Of a stretch of DNA of 64,000 bases, positions 26,003 through 34,654 are shown in pieces (position 1 is the first letter of the stretch; every line of letters starts with the position of its first letter). The notes under the pieces are model-generated. The model had not been told where the DNA came from, searched no databases, and saw only the letters and a program-made list of their open reading frames with translations. The translations under genes were made by a program, and so were the position numbers. The stretch is from Marinobacterium sp. GTDB lineage: Bacteria; Pseudomonadota; Gammaproteobacteria; Pseudomonadales; Balneatricaceae. The stretch covers positions 1-64,000 of the forward strand of contig JAUWAC010000006.1 in NCBI GenBank assembly GCA_030602245.1, written 5' to 3'.

Positions 26003-26686
26003 ATGAACCCTATGACTGACTACAAGATTGCTCCTTCCATTCTCTCTGCCGACTTCGCCCGTCTGGGGGAGGAGGTTGACGCGGTGCTCGATGCCGGTGC
26101 CGACATCGTGCATTTCGATGTGATGGATAATCACTACGTACCCAATCTGACGATCGGGCCGATGGTCTGCAAGGCGCTGCGTAACTACGGCATTGAGGCA
26201 CCGATCGACGTGCATCTGATGGTCAAGCCGGTGGATCGCCTGATTGGTGATTTCATCGACGCGGGTGCGACCTACATCACGTTCCATCCGGAAGCGTCCG
26301 AGCATATCGACCGCTCGCTGCAGATGATCCGTGATGGCGGTTGCAAGGCTGGGCTGGTGTTCAACCCGGCGACACCGCTGCACTATCTGGATCACGTCAT
26401 GGACAAGCTCGACATGATTCTGCTGATGTCGGTGAACCCGGGCTTTGGGGGGCAGAAGTTTATCCCCTCGACGCTGGATAAACTGCGCGCCGTGCGGCAG
26501 CGGATCGATGCCTGCGGCCATCCGATCCGGCTCGAGGTCGATGGCGGAGTGGGCATCCAGAATATTGGCGAGATTGCCGAGGCCGGCGCCGATACCTTCG
26601 TGGCCGGCTCGGCGATTTTCAATACCGCCGATTACCGTGACACCATCGCCCGCATGCGCGCGGAGCTGGCGCGGGTGGCAGGATGA
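26003..26686 (+). CDS. rpe: Ribulose-phosphate 3-epimerase
   Basis: A 227-residue Rpe TIM barrel that interconverts ribulose-5-phosphate and xylulose-5-phosphate. It has [17 protein letters not shown], the metal-binding [12 protein letters not shown] and [21 protein letters not shown] and the LEVDGGV phosphate loop. Two in-frame ATGs (26003, 26012) are equally plausible; neither has a good Shine-Dalgarno. It overlaps gph by 4 bases (ATGA), the usual rpe-gph operon. In Pseudomonas trpE follows, but here a convergent LysR gene does. Confidence 0.95.
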   Translation: MNPMTDYKIAPSILSADFARLGEEVDAVLDAGADIVHFDVMDNHYVPNLTIGPMVCKALRNYGIEAPIDVHLMVKPVDRLIGDFIDAGATYITFHPEASEHIDRSLQMIRDGGCKAGLVFNPATPLHYLDHVMDKLDMILLMSVNPGFGGQKFIPSTLDKLRAVRQRIDACGHPIRLEVDGGVGIQNIGEIAEAGADTFVAGSAIFNTADYRDTIARMRAELARVAG

Positions 26687-27363
26687 GCCTGCCAGCGCTG
26701 GCGCTGTTCGATCTTGATGGCACGCTGGTGGACAGCGTGCCGGATCTGGCCCGTGCCGTGGATCAGATGCTGCTTGCGCTCGGACGCGAGCCGGCAGGCG
26801 AGGCGCAGGTACGCGACTGGGTGGGTAACGGTGCCGAGATGCTGGTGCGGCGCGCGCTGGCCGGCCGCCTCGAGATCGATCCCGGTCAGGCGCCTGACGA
26901 GTTGCTCGGCGTGGCACTGGATCTGTTCAAGGCCGCCTATGCACAGGCCAACGGGCGTACCAGCCGGGTCTACGATGGGGTTGAGGCGCTGTTGCAGCAC
27001 TACCGTGCCGCGGGTGTGCCGATGGCGGTCGTGACCAATAAGCCGGGGGCATTCACACAACCGCTGCTGGATCGACTGCGACTGGCCGACTACTTCGCCG
27101 TGGTCGTCAGTGGCGATACGCTGGCGCAGAAGAAGCCGGATCCGGCGCCGCTGCTGCACGCCTGTGAGCAGGTCGGGGCGCCGACAGCTCAGGCGTTGAT
27201 GATCGGCGATTCACGGATTGATGTGGAAGCGGCCCGGGCGGCCGGCTGCGCCGTGGTCTGTGTCAGCTATGGCTACAACCGGGGCGAGCCGATCGCCAGT
27301 GCCGGTGCGGATCGGATTGTCGACTCGCTGGCCGAGCTGATCGATACCCCGTTCCTGCTCTGA
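26683..27363 (+). CDS. gph: Phosphoglycolate phosphatase
   Basis: A 226-residue HAD-superfamily phosphatase with the nucleophile motif [11 protein letters not shown], the cap domain, motif II VVTNKPG, the Lys in QKKPDPAPL, and the metal-binding [10 protein letters not shown]. It removes phosphate from 2-phosphoglycolate formed by DNA repair or oxygenation reactions. It is translationally coupled to rpe. Its last 153 bases overlap tail-to-tail with the convergent LysR gene. Confidence 0.94.
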   Translation: MSLPALALFDLDGTLVDSVPDLARAVDQMLLALGREPAGEAQVRDWVGNGAEMLVRRALAGRLEIDPGQAPDELLGVALDLFKAAYAQANGRTSRVYDGVEALLQHYRAAGVPMAVVTNKPGAFTQPLLDRLRLADYFAVVVSGDTLAQKKPDPAPLLHACEQVGAPTAQALMIGDSRIDVEAARAAGCAVVCVSYGYNRGEPIASAGADRIVDSLAELIDTPFLL

Positions 27364-28257
27364 CAGCAGCTCGCGGGCGCGGTGGGTGATGGCCTGCACG
27401 CCCGGGTGGCGAATCTGGCGCTCCAGCGAGATCGCGTAATAGCGCTCGCGGATCCCCTCAAGGCGGCCGATCAGCTCAACGCCGTGCTGGCGTTGCAGCT
27501 CCGACTCCAGTACCGAAGGGCCGCAGAACAGCCCTGTGCCGGCCTGGCCGAAGGTGTCGATCAGGGCGCTGTCGACACACTCGACCCGTACGGCCGGGTC
27601 GATCTGGCGTGCGCGCAGCCATTTCATGATCGTGGCGCCGGCGACGGTATCATCGGTCGGCAGCAGCAGCGGGGCACCGTTGAGGCTGTCAGGAAAGCCG
27701 GGGCGATAGCGCGCGGCCAGCGATGGAACAGCAAACATGCTGATACCGGTCTGACCGAGCAGGTGGTTGTAGGCGCGGACGTGGGCACCGGCATCGATTG
27801 GACGGTCGGCCAGGATCAGATCGACCCGGTTGGCGATCAGGTCACCCAGCAGCGACTCCATCGACCCCTCGCGACACTCCAGCCGAACCGGCTCTTCCAG
27901 TTCCAGCGCCGGTGCCAGCAGTCGGTAGGCCACGCTCTTGGGCACCACGTCGGCGATGCCGACAGCACAGCGTCGGTGCGGTGATTCGGCATGGTACAGC
28001 TGGCGCTGCATCGCCTCGCCGAGGCTGAAGATCTCCTCGGCGTACTCAAGCGCCTGACGTCCGGCATCCGTCAGCTCCAGTCGTCTGCCGCGGCGCTCGA
28101 ACAGCTCGATATCCAGCATCTCCTCAAGGGTTTTAAGCTGGCCCGAGATGGTCTGCGGCGTCAGGTTGAGACGCTCGCTGGCACGGGCAATGCTGCCCTC
28201 CTGAGCCACTACCATGAAGTAACGCAGATGCCGAAAGTTCAGGTTATGAATTTTCAT
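27211..28257 (-). CDS. LysR-family regulator, NhaR-like
   Basis: A 348-residue LysR-type regulator with a NhaR-like N-terminal DNA-binding domain (LNFRHLRYFMVVAQEGSIA, RASERLNLTPQTISGQLKTLEE) and effector domain. NhaR proteins respond to Na+ and activate nhaA and envelope genes, but no antiporter gene is nearby. The usual length is about 300. The last 50 or so residues come from reading through into the antisense of gph, suggesting loss of the original stop. A perfect palindrome overlaps its start codon, and a predicted small RNA is transcribed divergently, which may be its main local target. Confidence 0.82.
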   Translation of the reverse strand: MKIHNLNFRHLRYFMVVAQEGSIARASERLNLTPQTISGQLKTLEEMLDIELFERRGRRLELTDAGRQALEYAEEIFSLGEAMQRQLYHAESPHRRCAVGIADVVPKSVAYRLLAPALELEEPVRLECREGSMESLLGDLIANRVDLILADRPIDAGAHVRAYNHLLGQTGISMFAVPSLAARYRPGFPDSLNGAPLLLPTDDTVAGATIMKWLRARQIDPAVRVECVDSALIDTFGQAGTGLFCGPSVLESELQRQHGVELIGRLEGIRERYYAISLERQIRHPGVQAITHRARELLSEQERGIDQLGQRVDNPIRTGTGDRLAPVVAIADTDHGAAGRPGRFHINP

Positions 28258-28272
28258 TCGAAATTATCGAAT
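28256..28272. promoter_or_regulatory. LysR-type palindromic operator at the nhaR-like start
   Basis: ATTCGA (28256-28261) and TCGAAT (28267-28272) are perfect inverted arms around 5 bases, and the core TCGAAATTATCGA fits T-N11-A. It overlaps the regulator's start codon and is centred about 64 bases upstream of the predicted start of the divergent small RNA, the classic LysR activation position. A further half-site AAATTCGAC lies at 28285-28293. Confidence 0.65.
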
Positions 28273-28315
28273 AGATAAGGGATTAAATTCGACTTTTATA
28301 AAGGTTTCGCTTCAC

Positions 28316-28321
28316 TATACT
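28316..28321 (+). promoter_or_regulatory. -10 element of a putative small-RNA promoter
   Basis: TATACT at 28316-28321 is a good -10 hexamer. No convincing -35 hexamer is seen at 16-18 bases' distance, which fits an activator-dependent promoter using the upstream LysR-type palindrome. The predicted start is about 28328. Confidence 0.5.
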
Positions 28322-28327
28322 GGATCT

Positions 28328-28438
28328 TGCTCATGCAGTCTCCCCCCGAGACTGGACTGTTCGATTCCCGGTATGTGAACGGACAATCGGCTTTTATCAC
28401 ACACATTTCACCCCGCCTCCGTGCGGGGTTTTTTTATG
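28328..28438 (+). ncRNA. Candidate small regulatory RNA with C-rich loop
   Basis: About 110 bases between a -10 element and an intrinsic terminator, with no credible reading frame. Hairpin 1: CAGTCTC (28336-28342) pairs perfectly with GAGACTG (28348-28354), exposing a CCCCC loop that is complementary to Shine-Dalgarno-like sequences. Hairpin 2: CGATT (28362-28366) with AATCG (28385-28389), with an inner CCG/CGG pair. A U-rich single-stranded stretch (CTTTTATCAC) then leads into the terminator hairpin, an Hfq-type layout. Its divergent neighbour is a LysR gene. I do not recognise it as a known family. Confidence 0.55.
28410..28435 (+). terminator. Intrinsic terminator of the small-RNA candidate
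   Basis: ACCCCGC (28410-28416) pairs with GCGGGGT (28423-28429) around a 6-base loop, followed by an uninterrupted run of Ts to 28435. No protein gene ends upstream on this strand, so the terminator needs a non-coding transcript to explain it. The rest of the gap to the bfr stop (28589) holds only the bfr terminator. Confidence 0.9.
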
Positions 28439-28538
28439 TACAGGATGTACGGTACACCGCGGGCGCATGGATGCGCAGGAGCTGTGCCGGTGTCTTGTCC
28501 CGGCGGCGGCTGGAGTGTTGGGCTGGGAGTGACTGCAA

Positions 28539-28564
28539 AGCCCCGACGCAGATGCGGCGGGGCT
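28539..28564 (-). terminator. Probable terminator of the bacterioferritin operon
   Basis: On the minus strand AGCCCCG and CGGGGCT form a 7-bp stem, 24 bases after the bfr stop. The trailing T run is short (TTTGC), so efficiency is uncertain. Confidence 0.5.
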
Positions 28565-28588
28565 GTGGTGCGATCTTCGCGCGGTCGG

Positions 28589-29056
28589 CTACATCTGTGA
28601 CTGCAGATAGTTCTGCAGTCCGACCTTGTCGATCAGGCCCAGCTGCTTTTCGAGCCAGTAGGCGTGATCTTCCTCGGTGTCTTCCAGCTGGCGACGCAGC
28701 ATTTCGCGGGTCTGGTAATCCTTTTCGTCTTCACACAGATTGATGACCTCACGCAGGTTTTTCACCACGCTGTACTCGGTGTTGAGGTCGTTGCGCAGCA
28801 TTTCCGGTACATCCTTGCCGACGTGAATCGGTTCGCGGCTGACCAGATCCGGCGTGCCCTCAAGAAACAGAATGCGCTGGATGATCGCTTTGGCGTGCCC
28901 TTTTTCGTCTTCGAACTCATGGGCGATACGCTCGTAGAGCCTGGTCAGTCCCCAGTCGTCGTACATCTCGGAGTGGATGAAATACTGATCCATGGCGGCC
29001 AGCTCGCCGGCCAGCAGTCGGTTCAGTGCGTCAATGATTTTGCTGTTGCCCTTCAT
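28589..29056 (-). CDS. bfr: Bacterioferritin, ferroxidase subunit lacking the heme Met
   Basis: A 155-residue four-helix-bundle bacterioferritin. All diiron ferroxidase ligands are present: E18, Y25, E51, H54, E94, E128 and H131. The heme-ligating methionine found at position 52 in E. coli Bfr is a lysine here (EKGHAKAII). It should therefore oxidise and store iron but not bind heme alone. It follows a second bacterioferritin gene by four bases, forming a two-subunit operon of the kind known in Neisseria, Pseudomonas putida and Magnetospirillum. The start has a good GGAGTGAC upstream. Confidence 0.95.
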   Translation of the reverse strand: MKGNSKIIDALNRLLAGELAAMDQYFIHSEMYDDWGLTRLYERIAHEFEDEKGHAKAIIQRILFLEGTPDLVSREPIHVGKDVPEMLRNDLNTEYSVVKNLREVINLCEDEKDYQTREMLRRQLEDTEEDHAYWLEKQLGLIDKVGLQNYLQSQM

Positions 29057-29060
29057 CGTG

Positions 29061-29534
29061 TCACTCCTTTTCGATCGCGGACTGCAGATAGTTTTCGATA
29101 CCGGTTTCGCGGATCAGATGCTGCTGGGTTTCGATCCAGTCGACATGGGCTTCTTCCGCCTCAAGGATCTCCTCGAGCAGGTGGCGGGTGACGTAATCGC
29201 CGGCCGCCTCGCACTCGGCGATTACGTCGCGCAGCAGGTTGATCTCCTCATGCTGCAGATCCAGGTCGCACTGCATCATTTCGGCGGCATGCTCGCCGAT
29301 GCGCAGCCGTTCGAGCTGTTGCAGGTTCGGCAGCCCCTCGAGAAACAGGATGCGCTCAATCAGCTCATCCGCCTGCTTCATATCAAGGAGCGATTTGCGA
29401 TAGGCGGCGTGGTTGAGTCGTTCCAGCCCCCAGTTCTTGTACATCCGTGCGTGCAGGAAATACTGGTTGATGGCGGTGAGTTCGAGCGTCAGCACCCGGT
29501 TCAGCCGCTTGAGAATGGCGGGATCGCCCTGCAT
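29061..29534 (-). CDS. bfr: Bacterioferritin, heme-binding subunit with degraded ferroxidase site
   Basis: A 157-residue bacterioferritin. The heme ligand M52 is kept (LDMKQAD), but ferroxidase positions are changed: E51 to D, H54 to Q and E94 to Q, while E18, Y25, E127 and H130 remain. It should ligate heme at a subunit interface and contribute little or no iron oxidation. It complements the downstream subunit, which has the opposite pattern, so a mixed 24-mer is expected. The ATG at 29534 has AGGAG upstream. A GCGCCC/GGGCGC hairpin at 29562-29580 lies between it and bfd. Confidence 0.95.
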   Translation of the reverse strand: MQGDPAILKRLNRVLTLELTAINQYFLHARMYKNWGLERLNHAAYRKSLLDMKQADELIERILFLEGLPNLQQLERLRIGEHAAEMMQCDLDLQHEEINLLRDVIAECEAAGDYVTRHLLEEILEAEEAHVDWIETQQHLIRETGIENYLQSAIEKE

Positions 29535-29619
29535 GGGAGGCTCCTTTTGCTGTACGTGAAGGCGCCCCAGGGATGGGCGCTGACGATGAGTATAGCGAAC
29601 GGCGTGCGCGAGAGCGGGA

Positions 29620-29814
29620 TCAGGCCGGTACGGCGATGCCGGACTGTTCGCTGGCCAGTGTCTGTTTGACGATTTGGCGCGCGACACAGGTGCATTTGCC
29701 GCACTCGCTGCCGACGCAGAGCTCGCGATTCAGATCGCGTACGCTGCGTGCGCCCCGGTCGATGGCTGTGCGCACCTGACCTTCGGTGACGTTGTTGCAA
29801 ATGCAGACATACAT
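29620..29814 (-). CDS. bfd: Bacterioferritin-associated ferredoxin Bfd
   Basis: A 64-residue BFD-like [2Fe-2S] protein. Cysteines at C4, C6, C38 and C41 in MYVCICNNVTEGQ and VGSECGKCTC supply the cluster ligands. In Pseudomonas, Bfd docks on bacterioferritin at the heme and delivers electrons to release stored iron. It lies just upstream of two bacterioferritin genes on the same strand. A Fur box sits inside its promoter, consistent with induction when iron is scarce. The ATG at 29814 has GGAGG upstream. Confidence 0.95.
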   Translation of the reverse strand: MYVCICNNVTEGQVRTAIDRGARSVRDLNRELCVGSECGKCTCVARQIVKQTLASEQSGIAVPA

Positions 29815-29849
29815 CGGTGAACCTCCGCCTGATAGCCTGGTTAACAATA

Positions 29850-29878
29850 TTTGTAATGATAATAGTTCGTATTATCAA
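29850..29878 (-). promoter_or_regulatory. Fur-controlled promoter of bfd
   Basis: On the minus strand TTGATA (29873-29878) and TACAAA (29850-29855) are spaced by 17 bases. The spacer and flanks (29853-29876) form a Fur-type box reading GTAATGATAATAGTTCGTAT on the plus strand. Fur bound here would block RNA polymerase directly. Confidence 0.68.
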
Positions 29879-29940
29879 AAATGCCAAGTGCGGCTGCAGC
29901 GCCTGCACGGATCTGCCAGCCGTGGTGCGGCAGCCGGTGT

Positions 29941-29964
29941 GTCGCGCGCCGCTGACGGCGCGAC
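29941..29964. other. Strong GC-rich hairpin in the bfd-gatB gap
   Basis: GTCGCGCGCCG and CGGCGCGAC pair around a 4-base loop with one small bulge. No T run follows on either strand, so it is not a standard terminator. The 308-bp gap between bfd (29814) and the gatB stop (30123) otherwise holds the Fur promoter and the gatB terminator. Confidence 0.4.
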
Positions 29965-30042
29965 AATGGCTACAGAGCAATCGGGATACCAGTTGTGCAG
30001 GCTGTAGCGAGAGGAGCGGAAAATGCTGGCGGATCAATTGCC

Positions 30043-30083
30043 TGCAATAAAAAGAGGCGACCACTCCGGGGAATGGTCGCCTC
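30043..30083 (-). terminator. Rho-independent terminator of gatCAB
   Basis: On the minus strand, AGGCGACCA and TGGTCGCCT make a 9-bp perfect stem (30055-30063 with 30074-30082) followed by CTTTTTATTG, about 40 bases after the gatB stop. Confidence 0.88.
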
Positions 30084-30122
30084 CTGTCGCGGTCGGTAAG
30101 CCGACAGTCTGTCGGTTTACAC

Positions 30123-31577
30123 TCAATCGCAGAGGGCGTCGAGCTTCTGCTTCAGAATGCCGTTGACGGCGCCGGGGTTGGCCTTGCCGCCGGTGGCTTT
30201 CATCACCTGACCCATGAAGAAGCCGAGCATCTTGCCGCGCTTCTCGGGTTCGGCAGCCTTGTACTGCTCGACCTGTTTGTCGGAGCGCGCGATCACCTCG
30301 TCGACGATCTTTTCGATCTCGCCGGTATCGGTGACCTGCTTGAGCCCCTGGGCCTCGATGATCTCATCGGCGCTGCCGCCCTCGCTCCACATCAGTTCAA
30401 ACACTTTCTTGGCGATGTTGCCGGAGATGGTGTTGTCCTTGATGCGGAGCAGCAGACCGCCGAGCTGCGCGGCCGATACCGGGCTTTGGGTGATGTCGGT
30501 GTCGTGCTGGTTGAGGTATTTGGCCAGCTCGCCCATGACCCAGTTCGCTGCCAGTTTGGCATCGCCGCATGCGCCGGCGACCTGCTCGTAGTAGTCCGCC
30601 TGCGGACGGTAGGCCGAGAGCACACCGGCATCGTACTCGGACAGGCTGTACTCGTTCATGAAGCGGTCGCGGCGGGCATCCGGTAGCTCCGGCAGGGTGG
30701 TGCGGATCGCCTCGATGTAGCTGTCATCGATCACCACCGGCAGCAGGTCGGGGCAGGGGAAGTAGCGATAGTCGTTGGCGTCTTCCTTGCTGCGCATGCT
30801 GCGGGTTTCGTTGCGCTCGGGGTCGTACAGGCGGGTTTCCTGTACCACGCTGCCGCCATCTTCGATCAGGTCGATCTGGCGTGCCACTTCGCTGTCGATG
30901 GCGCGCTCGATGAAGCGGAACGAGTTGATGTTCTTGAGCTCGGTGCGGGTGCCCAGCTTTTCCTCACCTTTCGGGCGCACGGAGACGTTACAGTCACAGC
31001 GCATGGAGCCTTCCGCCATGTTGCCGTCGCAGATGCCGAGGGTGGTGACGATCGCATGGATCTTGCGGGCATAGGCGGCGGCTTCCTTGGCGGAGCGCAT
31101 GTCCGGTTCGGACACGATCTCGATCAGCGGCGTGCCGGCACGGTTCAGGTCGATACCGGACATGCCGTGGAAGTCTTCATGCAGTGACTTGCCCGCGTCT
31201 TCTTCGAGGTGGGCGTGGTGGATGCGCACCCGGCGCTGTACACCGTCATCGGTTTCAATGTCGACGAAGCCCGGGCCGACGATCGGCTCCGCCAGCTGCG
31301 TGGTCTGGTAGCCCTTGGGCAGGTCCGGATAGAAGTAGTTCTTGCGCTCGAACACCGAACGCTTGCCGATCTCGGCGTTGACCGCCAGCCCGAACATCAC
31401 CGCCATGCGCAGGGCGTTCTCGTTGAACACCGGCAGGGTGCCGGGCAGGGCGAGATCGACGGCGCAGGCCTGAGTGTTGGGTGCGGCACCGAACGCGGTG
31501 CTGGCGCCGGAGAAAATCTTGGTCTTGGTCGAGAGCTGGACATGAATCTCCAGCCCGATGACAACTTCCCATTCCAT
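30123..31577 (-). CDS. gatB: Asp/Glu-tRNA amidotransferase subunit B
   Basis: A 484-residue GatB, the kinase and tRNA-binding subunit of GatCAB, which converts Asp-tRNAAsn and Glu-tRNAGln to the amidated forms. It shows the N-terminal [13 protein letters not shown], the zinc-site and tRNA-body region ([12 protein letters not shown]), [13 protein letters not shown], and the C-terminal YqeY-like helical tail. I chose the ATG at 31577 because GAGAGG lies about ten bases upstream; a TTG nine bases earlier is too close to it. It is last in gatC-gatA-gatB, 14 bases after gatA. Confidence 0.96.
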   Translation of the reverse strand: MEWEVVIGLEIHVQLSTKTKIFSGASTAFGAAPNTQACAVDLALPGTLPVFNENALRMAVMFGLAVNAEIGKRSVFERKNYFYPDLPKGYQTTQLAEPIVGPGFVDIETDDGVQRRVRIHHAHLEEDAGKSLHEDFHGMSGIDLNRAGTPLIEIVSEPDMRSAKEAAAYARKIHAIVTTLGICDGNMAEGSMRCDCNVSVRPKGEEKLGTRTELKNINSFRFIERAIDSEVARQIDLIEDGGSVVQETRLYDPERNETRSMRSKEDANDYRYFPCPDLLPVVIDDSYIEAIRTTLPELPDARRDRFMNEYSLSEYDAGVLSAYRPQADYYEQVAGACGDAKLAANWVMGELAKYLNQHDTDITQSPVSAAQLGGLLLRIKDNTISGNIAKKVFELMWSEGGSADEIIEAQGLKQVTDTGEIEKIVDEVIARSDKQVEQYKAAEPEKRGKMLGFFMGQVMKATGGKANPGAVNGILKQKLDALCD

Positions 31578-31591
31578 CGTATTCAAACCTC

Positions 31592-33043
31592 TCAGATGCC
31601 GGCCGGTGCCTGTTTGTGCCAGTCGGTCGCCTGCTGGAAGCGGTGGGCGACGTTCAGCAGTTTCGCTTCGGCGAAGTAGTTGCCGATGATCTGCAGGCCG
31701 ACCGGCAGGCCGTCAACCTGGCCGCAGGGGACCGACATGCCCGGCAGTCCCGCCAGGTTCAGCGACAGGGTGTAGATGTCTTCCATATACATGCTGACCG
31801 GGTCGTTGCTCTTCTCGCCGATGCGGAATGCCGGGTGCGGCGTGGTCGGTCCCATGATGACATCGACCTCTTCCAGCACCCGGATAAAGTCCTGCTGAAT
31901 CAGGCGGCGGATCTGCTGTGCCTTGTTGTAGTAGGCGTCGTAGTAACCGGCGCAGAGCGCGTAAGTGCCGACCATGATGCGGCGCTTCACTTCGGCGCCG
32001 AAGCCTTCACCACGGCTGCGCTTGTACATGTCCTCAAGGTCTTTCGGGTTGTCGCAGCGGTAGCCGTAGCGTACGCCGTCGAAGCGGGACAGGTTGGAGG
32101 ACGCTTCTGCCGGCGCGATGATGTAGTAGGCCGGGATGCACAGCTCGGTGTTGGGCAGGCTGACCTCTTTCACCGTGGCGCCCAGCTTTTCAAACTCGGC
32201 CACGGCGGCGTGCACGCGCTCGGCGATCTGCGGGTCCAGTGTCGCGCTGAAATACTCCTTCGGCAGGCCGATCTTCAGGCCCTGCAGCGGTTCGTTCAGC
32301 GTTGCGGTGTAGTCCGGCACCTCGCGGTCGAGGCAGGTGGAGTCCATCGGGTCGAAGCCGGCCATGACGTTGAGCATCATGGCGCAGTCTTCGGCAGTGT
32401 GTGCCATCGGGCCGCCCTGATCGAGCGATGACGCGAATGCCACCATGCCGTACCGGGATACGCGGCCGTAGGTGGGCTTGAGACCGGTGATGCCACACAG
32501 GGCCGCCGGCTGACGGATCGAGCCGCCGGTGTCGGAACCGGTTGCGGCCGGTGCCAGGCGCGCCGCCACCGCGACGCCGGAGCCGCCGGAAGAACCGCCG
32601 GGTACGCGCTCAGGATCCCACGGGTTGCGTGCCGGGCCGTAGTAGCTCGATTCGTTGGAGGAGCCCATGGCGAACTCGTCCATGTTGGTCTTGCCCAGCA
32701 TCACGGCGCCGGCCTGCCTGAAGCGGGCGACGACAGTCGCATCGTACGGCGAGATGAAGTTGTCGAGCATCTTCGAGCCGCAGCTGGTGCGCACACCCTT
32801 GGTGCAGAACAGATCCTTGTGCGCGATCGGCAGGCCAGTGAACGGGCCCGCCGTGCCGGCTGCGATGGCGGCGTCGGCGGCCCTGGCTTCGGCCATGGCC
32901 TGTTCTTCGGTGACGGTAATGTAGCTGTTGTACTTGCTGTCTTCGGCCTTGATGCGTTCAAGCCAGGCGCCGGTCAGCTCTGTGCTGCTGAATTCGCCCT
33001 TTTGCAGCCCGGCGGCCAGCTCGGCCAGAGTCTTGTCAAACAT
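31592..33043 (-). CDS. gatA: Asp/Glu-tRNA amidotransferase subunit A
   Basis: A 483-residue amidase-signature enzyme that releases ammonia from glutamine for the GatCAB complex. The Ser-cisSer-Lys triad is visible: Lys76 in AHKDLF, the cis-Ser in GGSSGGSG (about 149-156) and the nucleophile Ser175 in [12 protein letters not shown]. It lies between gatC and gatB in a compact operon. A GatCAB complex indicates that this organism makes at least one of Asn-tRNA or Gln-tRNA by transamidation. Confidence 0.97.
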   Translation of the reverse strand: MFDKTLAELAAGLQKGEFSSTELTGAWLERIKAEDSKYNSYITVTEEQAMAEARAADAAIAAGTAGPFTGLPIAHKDLFCTKGVRTSCGSKMLDNFISPYDATVVARFRQAGAVMLGKTNMDEFAMGSSNESSYYGPARNPWDPERVPGGSSGGSGVAVAARLAPAATGSDTGGSIRQPAALCGITGLKPTYGRVSRYGMVAFASSLDQGGPMAHTAEDCAMMLNVMAGFDPMDSTCLDREVPDYTATLNEPLQGLKIGLPKEYFSATLDPQIAERVHAAVAEFEKLGATVKEVSLPNTELCIPAYYIIAPAEASSNLSRFDGVRYGYRCDNPKDLEDMYKRSRGEGFGAEVKRRIMVGTYALCAGYYDAYYNKAQQIRRLIQQDFIRVLEEVDVIMGPTTPHPAFRIGEKSNDPVSMYMEDIYTLSLNLAGLPGMSVPCGQVDGLPVGLQIIGNYFAEAKLLNVAHRFQQATDWHKQAPAGI

Positions 33044-33073
33044 GATGGTGGCTTCCTCGAAAAAGGGGCGGGA

Positions 33074-33361
33074 TTACTCGATCACCTTCGGGACCAGGAA
33101 CAGGCCCTCTTCGACGGCGGGTGCGACTGACTGCAGCTGTTCACGCTGATCGGTCTCGGTGACGTCATCGGCACGCAGGCGCTGTACCGCATCGAGCGGG
33201 TTGGCCAGCGGCGCGACATTTTCGGTATCCGCCTGCTGCATCTGGTCGACCAGATTCAGGATGCTGGAGAGGTTCTCGGTGTAGGCCGGAATATCGTTTT
33301 CGTCGATCTGGAGACGCGCCAGATGAGCAATACGTTCCACGTCGGATCGGTCCAGAGACAT
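33074..33361 (-). CDS. gatC: Asp/Glu-tRNA amidotransferase subunit C
   Basis: A 95-residue GatC, the small subunit that wraps around GatA and GatB to stabilise the complex. It has the usual [13 protein letters not shown], the [18 protein letters not shown] helix and the [16 protein letters not shown] segment, ending in FLVPKVIE. It is the first gene of the gat operon and is divergent from mreB with a 181-bp gap. Confidence 0.95.
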   Translation of the reverse strand: MSLDRSDVERIAHLARLQIDENDIPAYTENLSSILNLVDQMQQADTENVAPLANPLDAVQRLRADDVTETDQREQLQSVAPAVEEGLFLVPKVIE

Positions 33362-33432
33362 AAGTCCGCTTCTCGCTGTTAGCCGGGTTCAGAAAAGAGG
33401 GTAGAGGGGCGCTAAGTTACCATATTTGTTCC

Positions 33433-34580
<1,148 letters not shown>

Positions 34581-34643
34581 TAATCGTCGACCCGTTTCGC
34601 ATCCCCCGCCGGCCCGAGGGGCGGCCGGGGCGAGGGCAAAACC

Positions 34644-34648
34644 GGAGG
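34644..34648 (+). promoter_or_regulatory. Shine-Dalgarno of mreC preceding a non-canonical start
   Basis: GGAGG is ideally placed for initiation at 34655, six bases later, but that codon is ATC (the preceding codon is GTT). No ATG, GTG or TTG lies at a suitable distance in the mreC frame. Confidence 0.5.
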
Positions 34649-34654
34649 TCCGTT

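Noticed and set aside
28327-28743. A plus-strand frame of 138 codons starting inside the small-RNA candidate
   Set aside because: It runs through a strong intrinsic terminator and into the antisense of bfr, has no ribosome site and no recognisable motif.
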